Source: Cohnella lupini
GTDB taxonomy: Bacteria > Bacillota > Bacilli > Paenibacillales > Paenibacillaceae
Length of the DNA stretch: 64,000 bases
Assembly: GCF_003386205.1 (NCBI RefSeq)
Contig: NZ_QRDY01000007.1
Location: forward strand, 186,001-250,000
Direction: 5' to 3'
A program made the position numbers and the translations under genes. Below, piece after piece: positions 8,436 to 16,232 of this stretch. Within the stretch, counting starts at the first letter, position 1. Every line of letters starts with the position of its first letter. Under the pieces are notes generated by a model that saw only the letters and a list, made by a program, of their open reading frames with translations, was not told the DNA's origin and searched no databases.

Positions 8436-9728
8436 TTAGGCAACGAGTTTTAGCCAGAAGTAGAGACTCGTTAACGTGACGAATAAGACAGGTACGGTAA
8501 TGAGGATGCCGACCTTGAAGTAGTAGCCCCAGGTTATTTTGATTCCTTTAGACGAAAGGACATGTAGCCACAACAAGGTAGCCAACGAGCCGATCGGCGT
8601 GATTTTAGGTCCTAGATCGGATCCGATTACATTGGCATAAATGAACGATTCACGTATGATACCGGTTGTATCCGTATCTTGTATAGCTAGCGCATTGATC
8701 ATGACCGTAGGCAAATTGTTCATGATAGAGGAGAGGATAGCGGCAATAAAACCCGAACCTATCGTAGCGACGAATAGTCCTTGATCCCCGATCCACTCGA
8801 AGACTCTACCCAATTCATTCGTAAGCCCTACATTTCGCAGACCGTAGACGACGACATACATTCCGATGGAGAACACGACGACAGCCCAAGGCGCGCCTTT
8901 CACAAGGTTCCAAGTTTGAACTTCTTTACTCTGTCGAGAGAGCAGTAAGAGGAGTGCGGCAGCAACCCCCGCAATGATAGATACAGGGACGTTTATGAAT
9001 TCGCTCATTAAGTAAGCAATCAGCAATATGGCCAGGATGATCCAAGAGACTCTGAATAACCGAACATCTTTGATTGATTCGCTCGGCTTTTTCAGTTGGG
9101 CGAGGTCGTAATTTTTAGGAATGCTTTTACGGAACATTAGATACAGAACGAGCAGGCTTGACGCAATGGAAAACAAAGTCGGCACAACCATTCGACCTGC
9201 GTATTCGGCGAATCCGATTCCAAAGAAATCCGAGGATACGATGTTGACCAGATTGCTTATTACGAGGGGTAACGAAGCCGTATCGGAAATAAAGCCGCTT
9301 GCCATGATAAAAGGCAATATCATTCGCATATCGAATTTAAGGGCTCGTACCATAGATAAGACGATAGGCGTCAATATTAAGGCGGCCCCGTCGTTTGCGA
9401 AGAATGCGGCAACCGCCGCGCCAAGAAGAATGACATAGACGAACATAAGCTTACCATTGCCTTTAGCGAACCTAGCCATGTGAAGAGCGGCCCATTCAAA
9501 GAACCCGATCTCATCCAGAATTAATGAAATTAGGATAATGGCCACAAAGGTAAGAGTTGCGTTCCAAACGATTTGCGTTACGTCCCAGACATCGCCGAAA
9601 TTAACGACTCCCGATAGTAAAGCGATAATCGCTCCGGCGCTCGCGGACCAACCGATATTCAGACCTTTGGGCTGCCAAATAACAAAAACAAGAGTAACTA
9701 AAAAGATGAGGGAAGCGATCGTTAGCAT
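8436..9728 (-). CDS. arsB: Arsenite efflux permease ArsB
   Basis: Polytopic membrane protein of 430 residues with about twelve hydrophobic segments, the ArsB/NhaD-type ion transporter that expels arsenite or antimonite. Family signatures include [14 protein letters not shown] near the middle of the first half and [16 protein letters not shown] in the second half. A CGGAGGATTT site precedes the ATG. A candidate promoter on the minus strand has TATAAT (9849-9844) with a weak TTTACT -35. The downstream arsC is reduced to a fragment and no ArsR with metal-binding cysteines is adjacent, so the locus is an incomplete ars operon that can still handle arsenite. Confidence 0.9.
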   Translation of the reverse strand: MLTIASLIFLVTLVFVIWQPKGLNIGWSASAGAIIALLSGVVNFGDVWDVTQIVWNATLTFVAIILISLILDEIGFFEWAALHMARFAKGNGKLMFVYVILLGAAVAAFFANDGAALILTPIVLSMVRALKFDMRMILPFIMASGFISDTASLPLVISNLVNIVSSDFFGIGFAEYAGRMVVPTLFSIASSLLVLYLMFRKSIPKNYDLAQLKKPSESIKDVRLFRVSWIILAILLIAYLMSEFINVPVSIIAGVAAALLLLLSRQSKEVQTWNLVKGAPWAVVVFSIGMYVVVYGLRNVGLTNELGRVFEWIGDQGLFVATIGSGFIAAILSSIMNNLPTVMINALAIQDTDTTGIIRESFIYANVIGSDLGPKITPIGSLATLLWLHVLSSKGIKITWGYYFKVGILITVPVLFVTLTSLYFWLKLVA

Positions 9729-9934
9729 AAATCCTCCGGGTTCAGTCGCAACTTTGAGCGCTGATGGTATCGATTCTGTCTTTCATGGATGGAAGCTGGG
9801 CGAGGATTACGTTCAAATAAGGTTTATGTGCTTTGCTCTTCGTATTATAAGGAAGTCCCGATTCATTAGTAAACAATAAATTAGCGAATAATGATTAATA
9901 CGGTGAACTATATCTCGTAATGCGAGCAGCAATG
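9729..9934. other. arsB upstream region
   Basis: No gene seen. The candidate arsB promoter lies at 9844-9873 (minus strand), leaving a leader of about 110 bases. The 11-mer TAGCGAATAAT at 9882-9892 recurs in the sulP promoter at 11763-11773. Confidence 0.4.
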
Positions 9935-9982
9935 AAAAAGCCATCTACGACGCCGGGAACATAGGCGTTATTCATGGCTTTT
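9935..9982 (-). terminator. Terminator of the SulP gene
   Basis: Hairpin AAAAAGCCAT (9935-9944) with ATGGCTTTT (9974-9982), and an inner CGCC/GGCG pair. Read leftwards it ends in a run of T, fitting the end of the sulP transcript. Confidence 0.7.
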
Positions 9983-10005
9983 ACTCTTGAGAGGTGAATA
10001 GGGGA

Positions 10006-11721
10006 TTATTGCCGCGATTCCACGTTGGATAGCTCCGCGCATTCCCGAAAGGCGAAATGTTTGCAGCCCAAGCATTTGTTATAGTCTAGTCGGGTTAATG
10101 CATAGTCGATGGCTTCGCCGGTACGGCCGAAGAAATGTTCCGCTCCAATCCGATCGAAAAGGCCGGTTTTCTTCAAAACCTCCAGCGGTTGCGACTTGAT
10201 TCCGGAAATAATCACGACACCGCCTAGCTTCTTGAAGTGGTTGACCAAGCTGGATAAGTAGGACTCGCCGGTTGTATCCATAAAGGGGACTTTCCCCAGC
10301 CGAAGCAGCAGAATTTTGGATCGAAAGTGAATCATATCCATGATCGTCTTCTCGAACATGTTGGCAGCGCCGAAGAAAAGAGGACCTTCGATGGTGTATA
10401 TGCTAAGCTGCGGGCAATCATGGCTTTCTGCCACCATATGGGCTTTCACTTTTTCCGAGGCGGGATCGGGCAGCACTTTTGCCACCGTTAACATTTCGCT
10501 CATTCGTTTCACAAACAGCAACACGGCTAGAATTAAACCGATTTCAACGGCGGTAGTCAAGTTAGTTAATACCGTTAACAAAAAGGTGATCGACAGCACA
10601 AGGGAGTCACTTGTTTTGGTTTTCAGAACATGGGCGAATTGCTTGCGTTCACTCATATTCCACGCGACGAGCATGAGGATAGGAGCCATGCTGGCCAACG
10701 GAATTTCGGAAGCGTACGGCGCAAAAAAAATGAGAACCAAGAATACCACAATGCCGTGAATGATGCCGGAGAGCGGCGATACGGCGCCATTCTTAATATT
10801 GGTTGCCGTTCGTGCTATGGCTCCAGTCGCCGGAATGCCCCCGAAGAGGGGAGTCACGATATTGGCGATCCCTTGTCCGATTAATTCGCGATTACTGTTA
10901 TGTCGTTTGCCCGTCATTCCGTCGGCGACAACCGCCGATAACAGCGATTCAATTCCGCCTAACATGGCAATGATGAACGCTGGTTGAAGCAAGGTCGAGA
11001 TCCGTTGCCATGTGATGTCAGGGATTTGAAAGTGAGGCAGCGCACTTGGGATGGCTCCGAACGAGGACCCGATGGTGGCGACTTGCCCTTTAAAAAAGAG
11101 CGTTGCGGCAACCGTCGAAACGACAAGCCCGATTAAAGAACCCGGGACTCTCGGCAGGAACTTCGGCGTCAGCAAGATAACGGCGAAACAAATCAAAGCC
11201 GTGATCACGCTGAAGAGATTGACGGTATCCAAATGGACAAGGATTTCTTTCATATTGGATAGGAAGTCCTCATGCTTCTCGATTTGCGTCAGACCCAAAA
11301 AATTCGAGATTTGACCGCTGAAAATAATGACGGCGATTCCGGCCGTAAACCCGATGGTCACCGGACGAGGGATAAATTTGATTAAGGCTCCTAGTTTCAA
11401 CACGCCCATAATAATCAACATAAGACCGGCCAACATTCCGGCAATCAACAAATTTTCATAACCATACTGCATAACAATCGCAAACAGGATCGGAATGAAT
11501 GCACCGGTCGGACCGCCGATTTGATATCTTGAACCGCCGAAGACGGAGATCGCAATCCCGGCTACTATAGTCGTGTAGATTCCATATTCCGGTTTGACGC
11601 CCGAAGCAATAGCGAACGCCATTCCGAGCGGAATCGCGATAATGCCGACAATCAGACCCGAGATCAGGTCTTTACGTAGAGACGCGGGAGTAACGGCTTC
11701 AAACCGCCCTGACCATTTCAT
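10006..11721 (-). CDS. SulP-family anion transporter with STAS domain
   Basis: Membrane transporter of 571 residues. The N-terminal two thirds are a SulP permease (sulphate, bicarbonate or related anions), with the family motifs AIPLGMAFAIASGVKPEYGIY and GGSRYQIGGPTGAF. Residues from about 430 to 545 form a cytoplasmic STAS domain (LSIYTIEGPLFFGAANMFEK, MDTTGESYL). The tail contains a CX2C and a third cysteine (CLGCKHFAFREC), an uncommon addition that could be a redox or metal site. The gene has its own strong promoter overlapped by an operator-like repeat also found before the neighbouring ArsR gene, so it is probably the ArsR target. The anion transported is unknown. Confidence 0.85.
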   Translation of the reverse strand: MKWSGRFEAVTPASLRKDLISGLIVGIIAIPLGMAFAIASGVKPEYGIYTTIVAGIAISVFGGSRYQIGGPTGAFIPILFAIVMQYGYENLLIAGMLAGLMLIIMGVLKLGALIKFIPRPVTIGFTAGIAVIIFSGQISNFLGLTQIEKHEDFLSNMKEILVHLDTVNLFSVITALICFAVILLTPKFLPRVPGSLIGLVVSTVAATLFFKGQVATIGSSFGAIPSALPHFQIPDITWQRISTLLQPAFIIAMLGGIESLLSAVVADGMTGKRHNSNRELIGQGIANIVTPLFGGIPATGAIARTATNIKNGAVSPLSGIIHGIVVFLVLIFFAPYASEIPLASMAPILMLVAWNMSERKQFAHVLKTKTSDSLVLSITFLLTVLTNLTTAVEIGLILAVLLFVKRMSEMLTVAKVLPDPASEKVKAHMVAESHDCPQLSIYTIEGPLFFGAANMFEKTIMDMIHFRSKILLLRLGKVPFMDTTGESYLSSLVNHFKKLGGVVIISGIKSQPLEVLKKTGLFDRIGAEHFFGRTGEAIDYALTRLDYNKCLGCKHFAFRECAELSNVESRQ

Positions 11722-11734
11722 TCAAAAACCTTCT

Positions 11735-11797
11735 TTTATATATATTTGATTATTTGAATATATAGCGAATAATACTCCCGCAAAGAACCATTGTCAA
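11735..11797 (-). promoter_or_regulatory. sulP promoter with ArsR-type operator
   Basis: On the minus strand TTGACA (11797-11792), a 17-base spacer and TATTAT (11774-11769) form a near-perfect promoter. An A+T-rich repeat, read on the minus strand as ATTCGCTATATATTCAAATA, overlaps and follows the -10 box. The same words, ATTCG-TATATTCAAA, overlap the arsR -10 box. Repression by the ArsR protein is inferred. Confidence 0.65.
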
Positions 11798-11823
11798 TCG
11801 GTTCGTGACTCCAATGGAACAAA

Positions 11824-11865
11824 AAAACAAGGGTTTCCGGTTGACGCAACGGATCGCCTTGTTTT
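11824..11865 (-). terminator. Terminator of the ArsR gene
   Basis: AAAACAAGG (11824-11832) pairs with CCTTGTTTT (11857-11865); read leftwards a T-run follows. This separates arsR from sulP, so the two are independent transcripts. Confidence 0.75.
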
Positions 11866-11867
11866 GT

Positions 11868-12203
11868 TTATTGTTCCTTTCGCATTCCTTCAAGCAATGA
11901 GATGGCATCGACCAGGTGATTGTCGAAAATTTGCTTGGCCACCGCTAATAAATCTTTAATCAATGGGTCGCGCAAAGAATATACCACCGTTGTTCCTTCT
12001 TTTAAGCCGTACACCACATTTTTATTGCGCAACACCGACAATTGTTGGGAAACGGCTGAGCCTTCCGAACCCAATATGCTTTGCAGCTCGTTTACATTTT
12101 TATCGCCTTCGCTCAATACTTCCAGAATACGAATCCGCAAGGGATGTGCCAGCGCCTTGAAAAAATCAGCCTTGAACAGCTGAATATTGTGATACTGGTG
12201 CAT
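11868..12203 (-). CDS. ArsR/SmtB-family winged-helix repressor without cysteines
   Basis: Small winged-helix DNA-binding protein of 111 residues. The typical start (FFKALAHPLRIRILEVLSEG) and recognition helix (SAVSQQLSVLRNKNVV) are clear. It has no cysteine at all, so it cannot sense arsenite through the CXC site of true ArsR; the C-terminal helix holds Asp/His residues that might form an alpha-5 metal site, but this is uncertain. It lies upstream of and reads in the same direction as sulP, but has its own terminator. Shared operator-like repeats suggest that it represses itself and sulP. AAGGAG precedes the ATG. Confidence 0.83.
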   Translation of the reverse strand: MHQYHNIQLFKADFFKALAHPLRIRILEVLSEGDKNVNELQSILGSEGSAVSQQLSVLRNKNVVYGLKEGTTVVYSLRDPLIKDLLAVAKQIFDNHLVDAISLLEGMRKEQ

Positions 12204-12230
12204 ACGGTTGTTCTCCTTAACCTCTAAACT

Positions 12231-12273
12231 TTTGAATATACGAATATATTACCACATTTATTCGATTGTCGAA
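12231..12273 (-). promoter_or_regulatory. arsR promoter and operator
   Basis: On the minus strand TTCGAC (12273-12268), a 16-base spacer and TAATAT (12251-12246) form a promoter. The repeat TTTGAATATACGAATATAT (plus strand, 12231-12249) covers the -10 box and the start point, as at sulP. Confidence 0.55.
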
Positions 12274-12407
12274 ATTGTGCTCAGTTTGCAATCCTTTAAG
12301 CAGGAAAAGCGATTAAGAAAAAATAAATAATTACTATTATTTGTTATAATGAAGAAGATTATTGAATTCACTACAAGCCCGAAACTTTTTGTAGAGGAGT
12401 CCAACAA

Positions 12408-12980
12408 ATGAGAAAAATCATTTTGTACATGCAAATATCTCTCGACGGCGTTGTTTCGGATGTTGACGAGTGGATGACTTTAAGCGATGAAATCGTAGAA
12501 GATTCATACAACGCCTATAAGGATATAGATACCATCGTCGTGGGAAGCAACACTTACCCCTCGATGGCCGAATATTGGCAACACGCTGAAAGAGCATCGG
12601 ATTCCGATCTCGAGAGGGCGGTTGCCAAGAAAATAAACGAGATGGAGAAAATCGTCATCTCTCGTTCAACCATCCATCATTTGGAATGGAACAATACTCG
12701 TCCATTGTTAATGACGGATAGCGAAGCTTTTGTCCGTGAAATCGAAATTCTCAAAGTCGGCGATGGTAAAAACATTTCCGTCGAAAGCGGAGTGAAAACG
12801 TGGCAGTTATTTATACATAACTCTCTTTTCGATGAAATATGGTTAATGGTTCATCCCGTGGTCGCCGCAAATGGCGATCGGTTGTTCGAGGACGTCGAAA
12901 CGAAGTTAGCCCTTCAATTGATTAAAAGTAAAACTTACAAAAACGGCGTCATTGGTTTGCATTATCAAAAGAATATCTAA
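12408..12980 (+). CDS. Dihydrofolate reductase-like protein (RibD C-terminal domain family)
   Basis: Cytoplasmic protein of 190 residues with the DHFR/RibD reductase fold: N-terminal IILYMQISLDGVVS, the nucleotide-binding VGSNTYPSM and the C-terminal DEIWLMVHPVVAANG. Such proteins (YyaP/YwjB type) are common in Bacilli; the substrate is unknown and it is unlikely to be the housekeeping DHFR. AGAGGAG lies ten bases before the ATG. A TATAAT at 12345-12350 is a likely -10 box. Local composition is A+T-rich. Confidence 0.8.
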   Translation: MRKIILYMQISLDGVVSDVDEWMTLSDEIVEDSYNAYKDIDTIVVGSNTYPSMAEYWQHAERASDSDLERAVAKKINEMEKIVISRSTIHHLEWNNTRPLLMTDSEAFVREIEILKVGDGKNISVESGVKTWQLFIHNSLFDEIWLMVHPVVAANGDRLFEDVETKLALQLIKSKTYKNGVIGLHYQKNI

Positions 12981-12988
12981 TGATTTCT

Positions 12989-13016
12989 ACCTGCGTAAAT
13001 CGTAGGTTTTTCTTTT
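12989..13016 (+). terminator. Weak terminator after the DHFR-like gene
   Basis: ACCTGCG (12989-12995) pairs with CGTAGGT (13001-13007) with one mismatch, followed by TTTTCTTTT. Confidence 0.5.
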
Positions 13017-13039
13017 ATCATTTTCATGGATAGGAGCCG

Positions 13040-14251
13040 ATGATGAAAAATTGGAAAACAGCTTTGCTTTTAATATCGGGAATCGGATTTTCAAACTTGG
13101 GGAATTGGATTTATTTCGTAGCCATTAATATCAAGATACTCGATCTTACGGGATCCGCGGCGGCTGTTGCTGGTTTGTTCGTGATTAAGCCTATCGCCCA
13201 ATTATTTACGAATCTTTGGTCAGGTAGTATTATAGATCGAATTAATGTAAGAAAATTGATGATATTCGTTGACATAGTACGAGGATGTCTCGTTTTTATT
13301 ATTCCGTTTCTTTCTTCGCTATGGGTGATTTACGTTATGATTTTCATGATTAGCCTATTCGGTTCGTTTTTCGGTCCAAGTTCATCTGTTTATATGACTA
13401 AGATTGTGCCTACCGAGGACCGTCAAAGGTTTAACTCGATGATGAGTATGGTAAATTCAGGCGCCTTCCTACTTGGACCTGCGATATCCGGATTGTTAAT
13501 CATGACGGTAGATGCGGATTTTTGTATTATTTTTAATGCAATAAGTTTTATTGTCTGCGCTTTAATCATCTTTATGTTACCCAACGTAGACAGGAACCCG
13601 GAATCGGTTAAACCAATGACTAAGAAGCTTCTTATCGAGGATTGGCAAGTCATAGGAAAGTTCATTACTACGGCAAAATACTTTTTTATCATTTACGTAC
13701 TGTTTCAACTTGCTATGTTGATCGGCTATTCAGTCGATTCCCAGGAAGCAACTTTTATCCGATTACATTTACGATTGTCGGTAAGTGATTACGGAATGAT
13801 TATTAGTCTAACAGGCGTTGGGGCATTAGTAGGATCATCCATTGCTGCAATGATGGCTAAGAAAATATCTTATCGCTGGTATATGAGTGCCGGCACGGTA
13901 CTTTCAACTCTGTTTTATATTACTTTTTATGCTTCGTTTAATTTTATTACCGCTGCTGTTTCATTTGTGTTGTTAGGGTTTTTTATGTCTTTTGCCGGTG
14001 CAGGATATACCACGTTCGTTCAAAACCATGTACCCGTTTCCATTATGGGTAGGTTTGCAAGTTTAGCCGAAGTATCGCAGGGACTTGTTCAAATCGTGTT
14101 GACTCTTATTATCGGATTTATTTCGGAGTTCATTTCATTGCAATTCGTGTGCCTTGCGGTATGTGGTTTAGCGTTGATCTTGGGAATAGTACTAATAATA
14201 AAAGTTCAATTTTCTCCGCCGTCCGATGCTTCATTGGCAATTAAGCGGTAA
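13040..14251 (+). CDS. Major facilitator superfamily transporter
   Basis: Membrane protein of 403 residues with about twelve hydrophobic helices, of the MFS group often annotated as macrolide/multidrug efflux (MFS_3). Visible family features are the GNWIYFVAINIKI start, the loop SGSIIDRINVRKLM between helices 2 and 3, and VPTEDRQRFNSMMSMVNSGAFLLGPAISG. AGGAGCCG precedes two consecutive ATGs (13040 and 13043). Efflux of a drug or metabolite is the likely role. The gene is richer in A+T than the following AraC gene, which hints at a different origin. Confidence 0.8.
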   Translation: MMKNWKTALLLISGIGFSNLGNWIYFVAINIKILDLTGSAAAVAGLFVIKPIAQLFTNLWSGSIIDRINVRKLMIFVDIVRGCLVFIIPFLSSLWVIYVMIFMISLFGSFFGPSSSVYMTKIVPTEDRQRFNSMMSMVNSGAFLLGPAISGLLIMTVDADFCIIFNAISFIVCALIIFMLPNVDRNPESVKPMTKKLLIEDWQVIGKFITTAKYFFIIYVLFQLAMLIGYSVDSQEATFIRLHLRLSVSDYGMIISLTGVGALVGSSIAAMMAKKISYRWYMSAGTVLSTLFYITFYASFNFITAAVSFVLLGFFMSFAGAGYTTFVQNHVPVSIMGRFASLAEVSQGLVQIVLTLIIGFISEFISLQFVCLAVCGLALILGIVLIIKVQFSPPSDASLAIKR

Positions 14252-14286
14252 AAGCGGACGGGAACTGCAAGAGGAGGTCATTATAG

Positions 14287-15300
14287 ATGAAGTCGCAACA
14301 CTCTGACCGAGTTAAAATCCCGCAAGGATTCTGGTCAGGATTACGTCAATTAGGGATAGCCGCCCACGACGTAGCTCGCAAAGCACATCTGCCGCTCACC
14401 GTTATAACTGAACCAGTAGTCACCACCGACCAATATTTCGCGATCTGGCAGGCTTATTCCGAACTGATTGGCGACACTGGCCAAGGATTCATCAAGCTTG
14501 CGACCGCTTTTGAAACCGCGCAGTACCCGCCGTCCGCATTAGCGACTTTCCACGCGCGCGACTACCGCGAAGCTCTAAACCGAATGGTTCGGTACAAACA
14601 ACTGTGTCCTCCCGAAAGCTTAAGCATCTCCGAGGAAGGCGAGAACTGTACCATTGAACTGGAGTGGCTGCATTCCGAACAATCCGGACCACCGGTATTG
14701 GTCGGTATTACTCTGGCCTATCTTTTGGAGCTTGGGCGCCGAGGCACAGGTCAGCCTTTGACGGCGCGGTTCGTCGAATTTGCATGCCCGATGGGGGACG
14801 TGTCGGCCCTCGAAGCTTACTTCGGTTGCAATGTCAGGATCGGTTCGACTTGTAACCGCTTGACGCTCCATCGAAGCGATCTGGACCGCCCCTTTGTCTC
14901 TTACAACGAAGAGTTGCTGGAGATCTTGACTCCCGTACTGGACCGTACGTTGGATGAGCAGCAGCGCGACCGCTCGATTACGGAGACGGTCAAATGGATT
15001 ATTAAACTTAGCCTTACGGGAGGGATCCCCGATATTCAGGCTGTCGCTAGAGAATTGGGTATGAGCGATCGCACCTTGCAGCGCCGGCTTACCGACGAAA
15101 ACACGAGTTTCAAGCGACTGTTGACGCAAGCCAGACATGAGCAAGCACGAGAGTACTTGGCAGATCCCACGCTCGATATTAAAGAAGTGGCTTTTTTGAT
15201 CGGTTATGAAGACCAGAATTCGTTCTACCGCGCTTTCCGCCGTTGGGAAGGCGTTACTCCTTCGAATTGGCGTTCCGTACATGAGCATTTGGCGCGTTGA
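14287..15300 (+). CDS. AraC-family transcriptional regulator with arabinose-binding-like N-terminal domain
   Basis: Regulator of 337 residues. Residues about 25-205 match the Arabinose_bd-type domain (ALATFHARDYREALNRMVRY and later ELGRRGTGQPLTARFVEFAC), seen in OruR-like activators. The C-terminal 90 residues hold the double helix-turn-helix (VARELGMSDRTLQRRL, then VAFLIGYEDQNSFYRAFRRW). AGAGGAGGTC precedes the ATG. It sits 90 bases before an SDR gene and probably controls it, since this AraC group often sits beside oxidoreductases. Confidence 0.87.
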   Translation: MKSQHSDRVKIPQGFWSGLRQLGIAAHDVARKAHLPLTVITEPVVTTDQYFAIWQAYSELIGDTGQGFIKLATAFETAQYPPSALATFHARDYREALNRMVRYKQLCPPESLSISEEGENCTIELEWLHSEQSGPPVLVGITLAYLLELGRRGTGQPLTARFVEFACPMGDVSALEAYFGCNVRIGSTCNRLTLHRSDLDRPFVSYNEELLEILTPVLDRTLDEQQRDRSITETVKWIIKLSLTGGIPDIQAVARELGMSDRTLQRRLTDENTSFKRLLTQARHEQAREYLADPTLDIKEVAFLIGYEDQNSFYRAFRRWEGVTPSNWRSVHEHLAR

Positions 15301-15390
15301 ACAAGAACGTTGGCGCGGCATGCTAGTTACCGGACCTTCCGGACAAGGTATTATTATTACTACCCGGAGCACGAGAATAAGGAGAAATTC

Positions 15391-16188
15391 ATGATGGATA
15401 TGGGATTAAACAACAAGACGGCATTAGTTACGGGATCCACGAAAGGCATAGGTAAAGCTATTGCCATTGAGCTTGCCAAGGAAGGCGTTAATGTACTCAT
15501 CAACGGACGGAACTATGAAGAGGTAGAACGAACCGTAAATGAAATGAAGTCGGCTTTCCCGGCAACCACTCCCCATAACGCTACCGCCGACATCGCGGAA
15601 GCAAGGCAGAGAGAAGCTTTATTCGAAAAATACCCCCATATCGATATCTTAGTTAACAGTATGGGGATTTACGAAATAATGAAATATGAAGACGTCGAAG
15701 ATGAAATATGGGAAAAATATTTCCGTACTAACGTTCTTGCCGCAAATGGGTTATCTAAATATTATTTACCTAAAATGTTGAAAAGCGATTACGGCCGCAT
15801 TATCTTTATTGCGAGCGAAGAAGCCATCATGCCTTCAGGTCAAATGCCTCAGTATGGCATGACAAAGTCAATGTTATTGTCGTTATCAAGAAGCTTATCA
15901 AAATTATCGGCTGGAACGGAAGTGACAGTCAATACGATCATGCCGGGACCAACGCTCTCCGAAAATGTACGGCAAATCATCGAGGGGAGATACCCTGATG
16001 AAAATATACCGTTTTCAGAAAAAGAGAAGGAATTTATGGCTTCAAATCTACCTCAATCGGAAATACAACGATTTATCAAGCCAATTGAAATAGGTAGGCT
16101 AGCTGCATTTGTATGTAGTCCGTATGCATCCGCTTTTAAAGGCTCTCCGATTCGAATGGATGGGGGAATGGTGCCTACTATCTTTTAA
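15391..16188 (+). CDS. SDR-family oxidoreductase
   Basis: Classical short-chain dehydrogenase/reductase of 266 residues. The cofactor motif TGSTKGIG is at 14-21 and the catalytic Ser142, Tyr155 and Lys159 (YGMTK) are present. The usual NNAG motif is altered to NSMG. The C-terminal end (SPIRMDGGMVP) is typical. ATAAGGAGAAATTC precedes the tandem ATG ATG; the frame is open upstream to 15310 without a ribosome site. It is likely co-regulated with the AraC gene before it. Substrate unknown. Confidence 0.85.
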   Translation: MMDMGLNNKTALVTGSTKGIGKAIAIELAKEGVNVLINGRNYEEVERTVNEMKSAFPATTPHNATADIAEARQREALFEKYPHIDILVNSMGIYEIMKYEDVEDEIWEKYFRTNVLAANGLSKYYLPKMLKSDYGRIIFIASEEAIMPSGQMPQYGMTKSMLLSLSRSLSKLSAGTEVTVNTIMPGPTLSENVRQIIEGRYPDENIPFSEKEKEFMASNLPQSEIQRFIKPIEIGRLAAFVCSPYASAFKGSPIRMDGGMVPTIF

Positions 16189-16190
16189 CG

Positions 16191-16229
16191 GAAGAAACCG
16201 CCAAGTTCTAATAACCTGGCGGTTTCTTC
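16191..16229. terminator. Bidirectional terminator between SDR and SLH-GH18 gene
   Basis: Perfect 13-base arms at 16191-16203 and 16217-16229 (GAAGAAACCGCCA). Converging genes on both sides make two-way use likely. Confidence 0.82.
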
Positions 16230-16232
16230 TAT

